Positions 51,507-60,916 of a DNA stretch of 64,000 nucleotides are shown one piece after another. The DNA comes from Bradyrhizobium cajani (GTDB taxonomy: Bacteria; Pseudomonadota; Alphaproteobacteria; Rhizobiales; Xanthobacteraceae), in the NCBI RefSeq assembly GCF_009759665.1, contig NZ_WQNE01000004.1:124001-188000 (forward strand). Direction: 5' to 3'. How positions within the stretch are numbered: position 1 is the first letter of the stretch; each line of letters begins with the position of its first letter. Both the position numbers and the translations under genes were made by a program. The notes under the pieces are model-generated. The model had not been told where the DNA came from and did no database searches. It saw nothing but the letters and a program-made list of their open reading frames with translations.

Positions 51507-54028
51507 GCCAGCCCCGTCAGCTTTTCCGGCCGGCTGGCATTGGGACCATGCGGGAAGTAATGCAGCCCGATCGCCTCGGCGAGACTGAGCAGGTCCTGCT
51601 CCAGCGAGAACAGGGTCTTGACCTCCAACTTCTCGGCCTCGGCGGTGGCCAGCATCGCCTGCACCGCCACCGCAAGCCGTTGCGGCTGCTCGATCAGGCC
51701 ATGCTCCTTCAGGCTCGGCAGCGCAACGATGTGCTCGTTCAGCATCGCCACCTGGAACGCCACCGAGCGCGGATTGTAGCTGTCGAGCACCGCAAGATCG
51801 CGCACCGGCGCCAGGATCGGCGCCAGCAGATAGCGCGAGCGGTAGGTGATCTGGGAATCCACCAGCGTCAGCAGGATGTCGAGATCCTCGTCGCCGGCCT
51901 CGTCATAGGCAAATTGCCGCGCAAAGCGCGTGGTGTTGATGGCGCGCTCGGCGCGGCGGCCGATGTCGAGGAAACGCCAGCCGGCGGCGCGGTTCATGTT
52001 CTCCTGCGCCAGGCCTGCGAAGCTCGCCAGCTCCTGCAAGGTCAGCTCGGCCGCGCTGACGACGCTATCGTCGTCCTCGACCTCCCAAGCGAGTCGCTCG
52101 GCCATCTCGGTGATGACCTGCCAGGCGTCGGGCGACAGCCGCTCGCGCAAGGAGGTCGCGGTGCGCTGCGCCGCGCGGACCAGCGACAGTGCCGAGCCGA
52201 ATCGCTCCGGGCTCTGCAACGCTTCGGCGACGATGCGGCCGGGCGCGGTGCGCGACGTCTGCGAGATCGCGCCCCAGGCCACCAGCAGACGCTGGATGCG
52301 TTCGGCCGATTGCAGCGAGGCCGCGGTGCCCTTGTTGGGCCCACTCGGCGAGCCCAGCGCGCGCACCAGGCGCAGCGTCGCCTCGGCGCGTTCGAGATAG
52401 CGGCCGAGCCAGAACAGATTGTCGGCGGCGCGGCTCGGCAGCACGCCGGCGATGCGGCGGATGCGCACCTTGTCGGTCGCCGGCAGCAGCGTCGCGGTGG
52501 AGACTTGCTTGTCCGAAACGACCCAGACATCGGCGGCGCGCGCACCGTCGCCCATCGACACCGCGCGTGCATCAGCCCGCTCGGCGATCCGGCAGAAGCC
52601 GCCGGGCATGATGACCCAGCCATCGGGCGTGGCGGCCGCGAACACGCGCAGCACGAAGGGGCGCGGCGTGAGCTGCCCCTGCTCCCACACCGGCATGGTC
52701 GAGAGCCGGACCACCTCCTGGCCGACATAGTCCATGCCGCGCGCGGTGATGGCGTCGATCAGGCGCTGGCGTTCGCCCGCATCGAGCTCGCTCGCGAGCA
52801 CCGGCCCCGTGCTGTCGAAACCGGGAACGCCGCGCCGGTAGGCGCCTTCGATCGCGACCTCGTCGAGCCGCGACAGCACCTCGTCGCGCGCCGAGCGCTG
52901 GCCGCACCACCAGGTCGCGATGTGCGGCATCTTCAGCTCCTCGCCGAGCAGGCGGCGGCTCAGCGCCGGCAGGAAGCCGAGCAGCGCCCGCGCCTCCGGC
53001 ACGCCGGAGCCCGGCATGTTGGCGACGACGACGCCGTCCTTGCGCAACACGTCGATCAGGCCGGCGACACCGAGCCGCGACGAGGCATCGAGCTCGAGCG
53101 GATCGAGCGAGCTGGAATCGACGCGGCGGAGCAGTACGTCGAGCCGCTTGAGCCCGGCGACGGTGCGGATGTGGATACGGTTGTCGCTGACGGCGAGATC
53201 GTCGCCCTCGACCAGCAGGAAACCGAGATAGCGCGCCAGCGTCGCATGCTCGAAATAGGTCTCGCTGAAGCTGCCGGGCGTGAGCACGCCGATGCGCGGC
53301 TCGTCGCGGTCGGCACGCGCGCGCAGACTGTCGCGAAACGCCTCGAAGAACGGCGCGACGCGCGGCACGTTCATCGACTTGTAGAGATCGGAGAAGGCAC
53401 GCGAGAGCACCAGGCGGTTCTCCAGCGCGTAGCCCGCGCCCGACGGCGCCTGGGTGCGGTCGCCGAGCACCCACCAGCGACCGTCGGGGCCGCGGCCGAC
53501 ATCGGCGGCGTAGATCGAGAGGTAGCGTCCGCCGGGCGGCGGCACGCCGCAGACGGGACGGAGATATTCGGGACTGCCGGCGATCGCAGCCGCAGGCAGC
53601 GCACCTTCGGCAACGAGGCGGCCTTCGCCATAGATGTCGCGCAGCACCAGCTCGAGCAGCTCGGCGCGCTGGGCGATGCCGGCGGAAAGCTGCTGCCAGT
53701 CGGCCTCGTCGATCAGCAGCGGCAGATGGCTGATCGACCACGGCCGGTCGGCGCTGTCGCCGGGCGCGCGGTAGGTGACCCCGGCCTCGCGCAAATGGCG
53801 GTCGGCCATGGCAAAGCGCCGCTCGGCCTCGTCGGGCGCGAGCGTGCCGAAGGCGTCGAAGAAGCGGCTCCAGACCGCGCGCGGGGCGCCGTCGGGCCCC
53901 AGGAACTCGTCGGGGATGCCGGGCAGGCGGCTATAGTCGCGAATCCATTGCGCAAGGCGGCGCTGGCCTTCACGCTGTCCTTGCGCCCTGCCCGCCTTGT
54001 CGTCCTGTTCGGCTGCGCCCTCGCCCAT
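51503..54028 (-). CDS. Circularly permuted ATP-grasp domain fused to alpha-E domain protein
   Basis: 841 residues; ATG with GGAG 6 nt upstream. Residues from about 30 to 500 match the circularly permuted ATP-grasp type 2 family (DRTQAPSGAGYALENRLVLSRAFSDLY, RIGVLTPGSFSETYFEHATLARYLGFLLVEGDDL, LDVLLRRVDSSSLDPLEL). From about 530 on is the helical alpha-E domain (LPSRAADNLFWLGRYLERAEATLRLVR, SQITYRSRYLLAPILAPV). In other genomes the two are often separate genes. By family it should form amide or peptide bonds using ATP. It is coupled to the transglutaminase genes on both sides. Confidence 0.9.
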   Translation of the reverse strand: MGEGAAEQDDKAGRAQGQREGQRRLAQWIRDYSRLPGIPDEFLGPDGAPRAVWSRFFDAFGTLAPDEAERRFAMADRHLREAGVTYRAPGDSADRPWSISHLPLLIDEADWQQLSAGIAQRAELLELVLRDIYGEGRLVAEGALPAAAIAGSPEYLRPVCGVPPPGGRYLSIYAADVGRGPDGRWWVLGDRTQAPSGAGYALENRLVLSRAFSDLYKSMNVPRVAPFFEAFRDSLRARADRDEPRIGVLTPGSFSETYFEHATLARYLGFLLVEGDDLAVSDNRIHIRTVAGLKRLDVLLRRVDSSSLDPLELDASSRLGVAGLIDVLRKDGVVVANMPGSGVPEARALLGFLPALSRRLLGEELKMPHIATWWCGQRSARDEVLSRLDEVAIEGAYRRGVPGFDSTGPVLASELDAGERQRLIDAITARGMDYVGQEVVRLSTMPVWEQGQLTPRPFVLRVFAAATPDGWVIMPGGFCRIAERADARAVSMGDGARAADVWVVSDKQVSTATLLPATDKVRIRRIAGVLPSRAADNLFWLGRYLERAEATLRLVRALGSPSGPNKGTAASLQSAERIQRLLVAWGAISQTSRTAPGRIVAEALQSPERFGSALSLVRAAQRTATSLRERLSPDAWQVITEMAERLAWEVEDDDSVVSAAELTLQELASFAGLAQENMNRAAGWRFLDIGRRAERAINTTRFARQFAYDEAGDEDLDILLTLVDSQITYRSRYLLAPILAPVRDLAVLDSYNPRSVAFQVAMLNEHIVALPSLKEHGLIEQPQRLAVAVQAMLATAEAEKLEVKTLFSLEQDLLSLAEAIGLHYFPHGPNASRPEKLTGLA

Positions 54029-54055
54029 GCGCCTCTCCCTGCCCCACCATCATAC

Positions 54056-57000
54056 TCATTGCAGGAGCGGTGTCCGCAAGTCGAGGGTCAGCGGAAACTC
54101 ATTTGTGCGTTCCTCGGGCGGCGGCAGCATCGGGCCCGGGGTATGGCCGTGGTCCTGGAAGCGCGCCAACCGCCGCGCCTCGGCCTCATAGGTGTTGACC
54201 GGCTTGGTGTCGTAGCTGCGGCCGCCGGGATGGACGACATGGTAGACGCAGCCGCCGAGCGAGCGGCCGTTCCAGGTGTCGATCAAGTCGAATGTCAGGG
54301 GCGCGTGGACGGGAATGGTCGGGTGCAGGCCGGAGGCCGGCTGCCAGGCCTTGAAGCGGACGCCGGCCACCGCCTCGGCCGAGCGGCCGGTCGCGGTCAT
54401 CGGCAGCCGGCGGCCGTTGCAGGTCACGATGTGGCGGCCTTCGACGAAGCCCTCGGCCTTTACTTGAAGTCGTTCGACCGAACTGTCGACATAGCGCACG
54501 GTGCCGCCGGCCGAGCCCTCCTCGCCCAGCACGTGCCAGGGCTCCAGCGCCTGGCGCAATTCCAGCGTCACGCCGCCATGATGAACGCGGCCGAAGGCGG
54601 GGAAACGGAATTCGAGCTGGGCCAGATACCATTCCGGCTCAAAGGGATAGCCGGACTGCTTTAACTCAGAAAGCACGTCAAGAAAATCCTGCCAGATGAA
54701 GTGAGGCAGCATGAAGCGATCATGCAGCGCCGTGCCCCAGCGCACGAACTTGCCGTGTTGCGGCTCGCGCCAGAATTTTGCGATGAGCGCGCGGATCAAG
54801 AGCTGCTGCGCCAGCGACATGCGCGGATCCGGCGGCATTTCGAGCGCGCGGAATTCGACGAGACCGAGCCGCCCGGTGGGCCCTTCCGGCGAATAGAGCT
54901 TGTCGATGCAGATCTCGGCGCGATGAGTGTTGCCGGTGATGTCGACCAGCAGATGCCGGAACAGGCGATCGACCAGCCACAACGGCGTCTGGTAGCCCGG
55001 CGGCGGCACATGCGACAGCGCGATCTCGAGCTCGTAGATGCTGTCGTGCCGGGCCTCGTCGATGCGCGGCGCCTGGCTGGTCGGGCCGATGAACAGGCCG
55101 GAGAAGAAATAGGACAGCGACGGATGCCGCTGCCAATAGAGCACCAGGCTTTTCAGAAGATCGGGCCGGCGCAGGAACGGCGAGTCCTGCGGCGAGGAGC
55201 CGCCGACCACGACGTGATTGCCGCCGCCGGTGCCGGTGTGGCGGCCGTCGACCAGGAAGCGGTTGGCGCCGAGGCGAACCTTGGCCGCATCCTCATAGAG
55301 GCCGGAGGTGATGTCGACCGCGTCGCGCCAGCTCTTCGCCGGCTGGATGTTGATCTCGATCACGCCGGGATCGGGCGTCACCTTGATGACCTCGATGCGC
55401 GGATCGAACGGCGGCGGATAGCCTTCGACATGGACCTGAAGCTGCATCTCCTCGGCGGTGGCTTCAAGGGCCGCGACCAGCTCGAGATAATCCTCGATGC
55501 GCTCGACCGGGGGCATGAAGGCGCAGAGCACACCGTCACGGACTTCGACCGACATCGCGGTGCGCACCGGGACGGACGTGTTGAGATGCTCAAGCGCGAC
55601 CCGCGGCGGCGATTCCGGACGCGCCGCGAGGCTGAACACCGGCAGCTTGCCGCGCGGCTCCATCGGGTCGCGTTCGACGATGTAGGGGTATTGGTTAGGT
55701 GGAACGTAGCCGAGCGAGCCGATCGGCAAGCGCAGACCCAAAGGAGAATCGCCCGGCGTCAGGAACAGATGGTTGCGCCGGAGTTGCCAGCGCTCGCTGC
55801 GCCAGCGCGGCGGCGCGTTCCAGCGCTGCACCGGCAACACGAAGCCGCGTGGCGTGCCGAGGCCCTGGTCGAACACACGCGCCATCCGCGCCCGTGCTTC
55901 CGGATCGGATAATTTGGAGTCGGTGGGATCGACGTTGACAGGAAGCTCCGCCTCCTTCTGGAGCCAGTGCGCGGTGTCCTCATAGGCCGGCATGATGTAG
56001 CCGGGATCAAGTCCGAGGCGCGCGGCTGTGCCCTCCATGAAGGCTTGCGCATCACTCACCTGCGGCCGCCGCGGATTCTCGATCTTCGCGATGAGGTCGG
56101 CGTTCTTCCAAATCGGCACGCCGTCCTTGCGCCAGTACAGGCCGAACGCCCAGCGCGGCAGGCTCTCGCCGGGATACCATTTGCCCTGGCCGTAATGCAG
56201 CAGGCCGCCCGGCGCGAAGCGACTGCGCAGGCGGCGAATCAGATCGTCGGCGAGCGCACGCTTGGTCGGGCCGACAGCCTCGGTGTTCCACTCGCCTGCT
56301 TCGAGATCGTCGACCGAGACGAAGGTCGGCTCGCCGCCCATGGTGAGCCGCACGTCCTGCGCGGCGAGATCGCCGTCGACCTGCTCGCCGAGATCATTGA
56401 GCCGCGCCCAGGATTCGTCGGAGAACGGCTTGGTGATGCGCGGCGCCTCGCGGATGCGCTTCACGCTCATGTCGAAAGCGAACTCGACCTCGGCAAAGCC
56501 GGCGCCGCCAGAGATCGGAGCGGCCGAGCGATAATGCGGCGTGGCGGCGACCGGGATGTGCCCCTCGCCCGCAAGCATGCCGGAGGTCGCGTCGAACCCG
56601 ATCCAGCCCGCACCCGGCAGGTAGACTTCGGCCCAGGCGTGCAGATCGGTGAAATCGTTCTCCACCTCGGGCGGCCCCTCGATCGGGTCGATGTCGGGCC
56701 GGATCTGGACGAGATAGCCGGAGACGAAGCGGGCCGCGAGCCCGAGATGACGCAAGGTCTGGATCAGCAGCCAGGCGGAGTCGCGGCATGATCCGGCACC
56801 GGACGACAGCGTCTCCTCCGGCGTCTGCACGCCGGGCTCCATCCGGATGATGTAGCGGATCTTCTTCTGGAGCTCGCGATTGAGCTCGACCAGGAAGTTG
56901 ACGGTGTTCGGGGCTTCATTCGGGATCGTATCGAGATATTGCGCGAACAGCCGATCGGGCTTGATGGTCTCGAGATAAGGCGCGAGCTCGGTCTTGAGAT

Positions 57001-57325
57001 CTTTCGGATACTCGAACGGAAAGCTGTCGGCATAGGGCTCGACGAAGAAGTCGAACGGGTTGACCACGGTCATCTGCGCCGTGAAGTCGACCTCGAATTT
57101 CAGCTCGGTGGTCTTCTCCGGGAAGACGTAGCGCGCGAGCCAGTTGCCCTGGGGGTCCTGCTGCCAGTTCACGAAATGATTGGATGGCGTGACCTTGAGC
57201 GAATAGCTCAGGATCGGCGTGCGCGTGTGCGGCGCCGGCCGCAGGCGGATGGTCTGCGGGCCAAGGTCGATCGGGCGGTCGTATTTGTAGTGCGTGACGT
57301 GGTGTAATGCGACGTAGATCGACAC
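54056..57325 (-). CDS. Large transglutaminase-fold protein with DUF2126 C-terminal region
   Basis: 1,089 residues from a GTG at 57325 ([18 protein letters not shown]), which matches the family N-terminus; GGAG lies 11 nt upstream. A longer frame starts at 57382 but adds unlikely sequence. Residues 1-250 form a transglutaminase domain with C180 ([11 protein letters not shown]), H229 ([10 protein letters not shown]) and D245 (WIGFDATSG). The remaining 800 residues are the DUF2126 region with [34 protein letters not shown] and a glutamine-synthetase/amidoligase-like character. It is the first gene of the leftward set and probably cooperates with the ATP-grasp protein. Confidence 0.9.
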   Translation of the reverse strand: MSIYVALHHVTHYKYDRPIDLGPQTIRLRPAPHTRTPILSYSLKVTPSNHFVNWQQDPQGNWLARYVFPEKTTELKFEVDFTAQMTVVNPFDFFVEPYADSFPFEYPKDLKTELAPYLETIKPDRLFAQYLDTIPNEAPNTVNFLVELNRELQKKIRYIIRMEPGVQTPEETLSSGAGSCRDSAWLLIQTLRHLGLAARFVSGYLVQIRPDIDPIEGPPEVENDFTDLHAWAEVYLPGAGWIGFDATSGMLAGEGHIPVAATPHYRSAAPISGGAGFAEVEFAFDMSVKRIREAPRITKPFSDESWARLNDLGEQVDGDLAAQDVRLTMGGEPTFVSVDDLEAGEWNTEAVGPTKRALADDLIRRLRSRFAPGGLLHYGQGKWYPGESLPRWAFGLYWRKDGVPIWKNADLIAKIENPRRPQVSDAQAFMEGTAARLGLDPGYIMPAYEDTAHWLQKEAELPVNVDPTDSKLSDPEARARMARVFDQGLGTPRGFVLPVQRWNAPPRWRSERWQLRRNHLFLTPGDSPLGLRLPIGSLGYVPPNQYPYIVERDPMEPRGKLPVFSLAARPESPPRVALEHLNTSVPVRTAMSVEVRDGVLCAFMPPVERIEDYLELVAALEATAEEMQLQVHVEGYPPPFDPRIEVIKVTPDPGVIEINIQPAKSWRDAVDITSGLYEDAAKVRLGANRFLVDGRHTGTGGGNHVVVGGSSPQDSPFLRRPDLLKSLVLYWQRHPSLSYFFSGLFIGPTSQAPRIDEARHDSIYELEIALSHVPPPGYQTPLWLVDRLFRHLLVDITGNTHRAEICIDKLYSPEGPTGRLGLVEFRALEMPPDPRMSLAQQLLIRALIAKFWREPQHGKFVRWGTALHDRFMLPHFIWQDFLDVLSELKQSGYPFEPEWYLAQLEFRFPAFGRVHHGGVTLELRQALEPWHVLGEEGSAGGTVRYVDSSVERLQVKAEGFVEGRHIVTCNGRRLPMTATGRSAEAVAGVRFKAWQPASGLHPTIPVHAPLTFDLIDTWNGRSLGGCVYHVVHPGGRSYDTKPVNTYEAEARRLARFQDHGHTPGPMLPPPEERTNEFPLTLDLRTPLLQ

Positions 57326-57431
57326 GGGGTGCGGTGCTCCAGCAGCTTTTTTGAGCAGAACACCTGAGATGACCTCGATCAAGCACTAACAACGGGCAGT
57401 GCGTGCCCAGGAAATATTCGCCGTAGCCCCC

Positions 57432-57518
57432 GTAGCCCGGATGGAGCGCAGCGTAATCCGGGGTTCTTCATCCGCGGCCTGAACCGTCCCGGATTGCGCT
57501 TCGCTCCATCCGGGCTAC
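57432..57518. repeat. Palindromic repeat family A, copy 3
   Basis: GTAGCCCGGATGGAGCGCAG pairs with GCTTCGCTCCATCCGGGCTAC. It lies between the start of the transglutaminase operon and the end of the dehydratase gene. Confidence 0.85.
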
Positions 57519-57527
57519 GCAGTCACG

Positions 57528-59051
57528 TTACATCGTCGCCCCTATCACCCACGGCGCGAACTCGGCGCCGCCGAAATCGAAGCTTTCGCTCTTGGTCGGC
57601 TGTCCCGACGCCGTCTTCAGGATGAGATCGAAGATGCGCTGGCCGCATTGCTCGACGCTCTCCTCGCCTTCGAGGATGGTGCCGCAATTGACGTCCATGT
57701 CCTCTTCCATGCGCTTGTACATGGGGGTGTTGGTGGCGAGCTTGATCGAGGGCGCCGGCTTGCAGCCGAACACGCTGCCGCGGCCGGTGGTGAAGCAGAC
57801 GAGGTTGGCGCCACCGGCGACCTGCCCGGTCGCGGCTACGGGATCATAGCCGGGCGTATCCATGAAGACGAAGCCGCGCTTGGTCACGGGCTCGGCATAG
57901 CGCAGCACCTCGACGAGATTGGTGGTGCCGGCCTTGGCCATCGCGCCGAGCGATTTTTCCAGAATTGTGGTGAGACCGCCGGCCTTGTTGCCGGGGCTCG
58001 GATTGGCGTTCATCTCGGCGCCTTCGCGTTCGGTGTATTCGTCCCACCAGCGCATCAGGTCGACCAGCTTCTCGCCGACCTCGCGGCTGACGGCGCGGCG
58101 CGTCAGCAGATGCTCGGCGCCATAGGTCTCCGGCGTCTCAGAGAGAATGACGGTGCCGCCGTGACGGACGATGAGATCGCTGGCGGCGCCCAGCGCCGGA
58201 TTGGCGGAGACGCCGGAATAGCCGTCCGAGCCGCCGCATTGCAGGGCCACGGTGAGCTCGCTCGCCGGCACCGTTTCGCGCTTGACCTTGTTGGCGTCAG
58301 CGAGCGCCTCGCGCACGAAGGCGATGCCCGCCTCCACCGTCTTGCGGGTGCCGCCGACCTCCTGGATGTCCATCGCGCGCAGGCGGCCGGCGAGCTTCTG
58401 CTCTTCCATCAGGCCGCCGATCTGGTTCACCTCGCAGCCGAGGCCGAGCACGATGACGTGAGAGAAATTGACGTGCCGCGCATAGCCGCCGAGGGTGCGG
58501 CGGAGCAGCGCCAGGGGCTCGTTCTGCGTCATGCCGCAGCCGGTCTTGTGGGTCAGCGCGACCACGCCGTCGACATTGGGGAAATCGGCCAGCGGATTGT
58601 CGCCGGTGAAGGGATTCTTCTTGAAGACGTCGGCGACGAGGCTGGCGACATGCGCGCTGCAATTCACCGAGGTGAGGATGCCGATATAGTTGCGCGTCGC
58701 GACGCGGCCGTCCGGGCGGCGGATGCCCTCGAAGGTCGCCGGCAGGTCGAAGTTCGGCGTCGGCTTGACGTCGGCGCAATAGGCATAGTCCTTGGCGAAA
58801 TCACCCATGCCGCAGTTCTGCACGTGCACGTGCTGCCCCGGCGCGATCGGCACCGTGGCAAAGCCGATGATCTGGCCGTAGCGTATCACCGGTTCGCCCA
58901 CCGCGATCGGCTTGATCGCGACCTTGTGGCCGGAGGGAATGCGATCGACCGCCGCCACCCCATCGGCCACCACCGTTCCGGGCGGCAGGCTCGCGCGCGC
59001 GATCACCACGCCATCATTGGGATGCAGGCGGATGACGGGGCTGATGGTCAT
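57528..59051 (-). CDS. UxaA/GarD-family sugar-acid dehydratase (altronate or galactarate type)
   Basis: 507 residues. An N-terminal SAF-like domain (residues 1-90, LHPNDGVVIARASLPPG) is followed by the UxaA core: GRVATRNYIGILTSVNCSAHVA, ALTHKTGCGM, LGLGCEVNQI, QCGGSDGYSGVSANPALG and FTTGRGSVFGCKPAPSIKLATN. The family dehydrates altronate or galactarate using iron. The gene follows an HpcH/HpaI-type aldolase on the same strand (92 bp gap); a GarD-GarL-like pair for glucarate/galactarate is the simplest reading. The exact substrate cannot be read from sequence. Confidence 0.87.
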   Translation of the reverse strand: MTISPVIRLHPNDGVVIARASLPPGTVVADGVAAVDRIPSGHKVAIKPIAVGEPVIRYGQIIGFATVPIAPGQHVHVQNCGMGDFAKDYAYCADVKPTPNFDLPATFEGIRRPDGRVATRNYIGILTSVNCSAHVASLVADVFKKNPFTGDNPLADFPNVDGVVALTHKTGCGMTQNEPLALLRRTLGGYARHVNFSHVIVLGLGCEVNQIGGLMEEQKLAGRLRAMDIQEVGGTRKTVEAGIAFVREALADANKVKRETVPASELTVALQCGGSDGYSGVSANPALGAASDLIVRHGGTVILSETPETYGAEHLLTRRAVSREVGEKLVDLMRWWDEYTEREGAEMNANPSPGNKAGGLTTILEKSLGAMAKAGTTNLVEVLRYAEPVTKRGFVFMDTPGYDPVAATGQVAGGANLVCFTTGRGSVFGCKPAPSIKLATNTPMYKRMEEDMDVNCGTILEGEESVEQCGQRIFDLILKTASGQPTKSESFDFGGAEFAPWVIGATM

Positions 59052-59062
59052 GAGTGTCTCCT

Positions 59063-59140
59063 TGGCGAATGGTGAGTAGCGAGTGGCGAATGGAAAAAGG
59101 GAGCAGCGTCATTCGCTACTCCCCACTCGCCATTCGCGAG
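59063..59140. repeat. Palindromic repeat family D
   Basis: GGCGAATGGTGAGTAGCGAG on the left and a rough inverse with CTACTCCCCACTCGCCATTC on the right form a long imperfect hairpin in the gap between the aldolase and dehydratase genes. It may reduce read-through between them. Confidence 0.65.
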
Positions 59141-59143
59141 TTC

Positions 59144-59920
59144 TTAGGCCTTGCCGCCCGAATCCTTGCGGGTCGCATTCACCTGCATCTTGGCGTAGGT
59201 CGTCATCAGACCGACCTCGTTCGAGAGCGTCACAAGCTTGAAGCCCATGTTGATGGCGCGCGCCGCGCCTTCGGCGCCGCTGCAATGGATGCCCGGGTTG
59301 AGGCCGCGCTTGCTGCACTCCTTGATGATCTTGTCGTAGATCGCGAGGATCTCCGGCTCGCTGCGGTCGAGCTTCGGCTCGAGGCCGTAGGAGAAGCCGA
59401 GATCGGACGGGCCGATATAGACGCCGTCGATGCCCTCGACATCGAGGATCGCTTCCATGTTCTCGACCGCGGTCCGGGTCTCCATCATCGGCAGCAGCAC
59501 GATCTCGTCGTTGGCCGTCTTCTGATAGGAGCCCGCGGTGCCGTACATGCCGGCGCGGATCGGGCCGTTGGAGCGGACGCCCTTCGGCGGATATTTGGAA
59601 TAGGAGACGAGGTTCCTGGCTTCCTGCGGCGTGTTGACCATCGGGCAGATCACGCCATAGGCGCCGCCGTCGAGCACCTTGCCGATGATGCCGGGCTCGT
59701 TCCAGGGCACGCGGACCATCGGGGTGATCGGGTGCTTGTCCATGGCCTGGAAGCACTGGACCATCGAGAGGTAGTCCTGCACGCCGTGCTGCATGTCGAC
59801 GGTGACGCTGTCGAAGCCGCATTGCGCGACCATCTCGGCCGAGAAGCCGGAGGGTATCGCGAGCCACGCGTTGACCACGGCCTTGCCCGACTTCCAGATT
59901 TCCTTGACCTTGTTCGCCAC
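59144..59920 (-). CDS. HpcH/HpaI-family class II aldolase
   Basis: 258 residues from the GTG at 59920, which has GGAAGG 4 nt upstream; an ATG 39 bases earlier lacks one. Family motifs: FDSVTVDMQHGVQDY near 38, MVRVPWNEPG, YGVICPMVNTPQEA, LLPMMETRTAVENM with the metal-binding glutamate, and IDGVYIGPSDLGFSYG. It cleaves 4-hydroxy-2-oxo acids to pyruvate plus an aldehyde. Two roles fit: GarL-type (with the following dehydratase) or HpaI-type (last step of the homoprotocatechuate pathway, whose genes begin 1 kb away). I slightly favour the first because the two genes share a strand. Confidence 0.88.
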   Translation of the reverse strand: MANKVKEIWKSGKAVVNAWLAIPSGFSAEMVAQCGFDSVTVDMQHGVQDYLSMVQCFQAMDKHPITPMVRVPWNEPGIIGKVLDGGAYGVICPMVNTPQEARNLVSYSKYPPKGVRSNGPIRAGMYGTAGSYQKTANDEIVLLPMMETRTAVENMEAILDVEGIDGVYIGPSDLGFSYGLEPKLDRSEPEILAIYDKIIKECSKRGLNPGIHCSGAEGAARAINMGFKLVTLSNEVGLMTTYAKMQVNATRKDSGGKA

Positions 59921-60035
59921 GTTGCCTTCCTTCTTTGTTGTTTGAACCTTCGTCACCATGACGAGCGCCGCGACAGCACGACCCAGCTGTTACCGCGAAC
60001 CGGACCGCCGCGCTACGCTCGCAATGGCGCAAGAC

Positions 60036-60290
60036 CTATGCGGTCACCCTCTGGATGCTGACTTCGCTGACGCCGACCTCGCGGGCGGTGTTCACTATTG
60101 CCGCCCAGGTGTCATCCGGCAAGGGGACGCCGTTTCGGGTCCGTTCCACGCGGGTTTTCCGCTCCGGATCGCCGGGAATCGGTGCCTGATCGACCCCGGT
60201 CACCGCCGCTGCCGATATGGCCGGCATTTGGGCGCCACTTTGAGCTAAAAAGCCCGGCCATGTCCATAGTTGCTGCCGCGCGGCTGTCAT
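60036..60290 (-). pseudogene. Remnant of a malate/lactate dehydrogenase-family (Ldh2) gene
   Basis: The 84-codon frame ends with GDPERKTRVERTRNGVPLPDDTWAAIVNTARE, which looks like the C-terminal end of Ldh2/YlbC-type NAD(P) oxidoreductases (about 350 residues). The first 30 codons (ARQQLWTWPGF) do not belong to that family. The catalytic and cofactor-binding parts are absent, so this is probably a truncated remnant with a chance upstream start. It lies between the aldolase and hpaR genes and overlaps the hpaR end by 4 bp. Confidence 0.55.
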
Positions 60291-60805
60291 TCCTCGGCAC
60301 TTGCCTCCTCGCTCGCACCGAGGCCTGCGAGACTCTGTTCGAGCTCGCCGAGCATGTCCTGCAACTCGGCGAGCTTGCGGGCGCCAAAGCGTCGCGTGAT
60401 CTCCGCATAGATCGCTTCCGATGTCGGCGCGACCGAAGCCATCAGCTTCACGCCCTCTTTCGAGATCGAGACCATGCTGCGGCGCTGGTCAGCTTTTGCG
60501 GTCTTGCGCTCGATCAGATTGCGCCCTTCGAGGTCGCGCAGGATGCGCGACAGGCTCGGCCCGAGCAGGAACGCCGTGCGCGCGAGTTCCGTGACCTCGG
60601 CGGCCTCGATCGCTGCGAGCGCGCGCAGGATGCGCCATTGCTGCTCGGTCAACCCATGCTCGCGCAGCGAGGGGCGGAACTGCCGCATCACCGCCTCGCG
60701 CGCCCGCAGCAGCGACATCGGCAGAGAGCGCGAGAAATCGCGCATCGGCACCTGACGTGCCGCAGGCGCGCTTCCGTTGGCGGGATCGGCCGGTCTCTTC
60801 GTCAT
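60287..60805 (-). CDS. hpaR: HpaR, MarR-family repressor of homoprotocatechuate degradation
   Basis: 172 residues. Winged helix-turn-helix of the MarR fold: LTEQQWRILRALAAIEAAEVTELARTAFLLGPSLSRILRDLEGRNLIER, preceded by SLPMSLLRAREAVMRQFRP, which is typical of HpaR. It is divergent from hpaH-F-E-D. The perfect palindrome at 60869-60884 in between is its likely operator. The ligand should be a homoprotocatechuate-type aromatic acid. Confidence 0.9.
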   Translation of the reverse strand: MTKRPADPANGSAPAARQVPMRDFSRSLPMSLLRAREAVMRQFRPSLREHGLTEQQWRILRALAAIEAAEVTELARTAFLLGPSLSRILRDLEGRNLIERKTAKADQRRSMVSISKEGVKLMASVAPTSEAIYAEITRRFGARKLAELQDMLGELEQSLAGLGASEEASAEE

Positions 60806-60857
60806 GACGCCCTTTCAGACCGCGAAAATTTCGCAGTGCAGCAAGCCTAGATTCCGT

Positions 60858-60884
60858 TTGACGCATTCACTTAACATGTTAAGT
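60858..60884 (+). promoter_or_regulatory. hpaH promoter -35 with overlapping HpaR operator palindrome
   Basis: ACTTAACATGTTAAGT at 60869-60884 is a perfect 16-bp palindrome. It sits just after a -35-like TTGACG (60858-60863), in the spacer and -10 region of a promoter pointing to hpaH at 60917. This position suits a MarR-type repressor. Confidence 0.7.
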
Positions 60885-60916
60885 ATCTCCGGGCACCACG
60901 ATTTGTAAGATCTCAG

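Noticed and set aside
51548..54664. 1,038-codon frame opposite the ATP-grasp gene
   Set aside because: Antisense shadow of high-GC codons.
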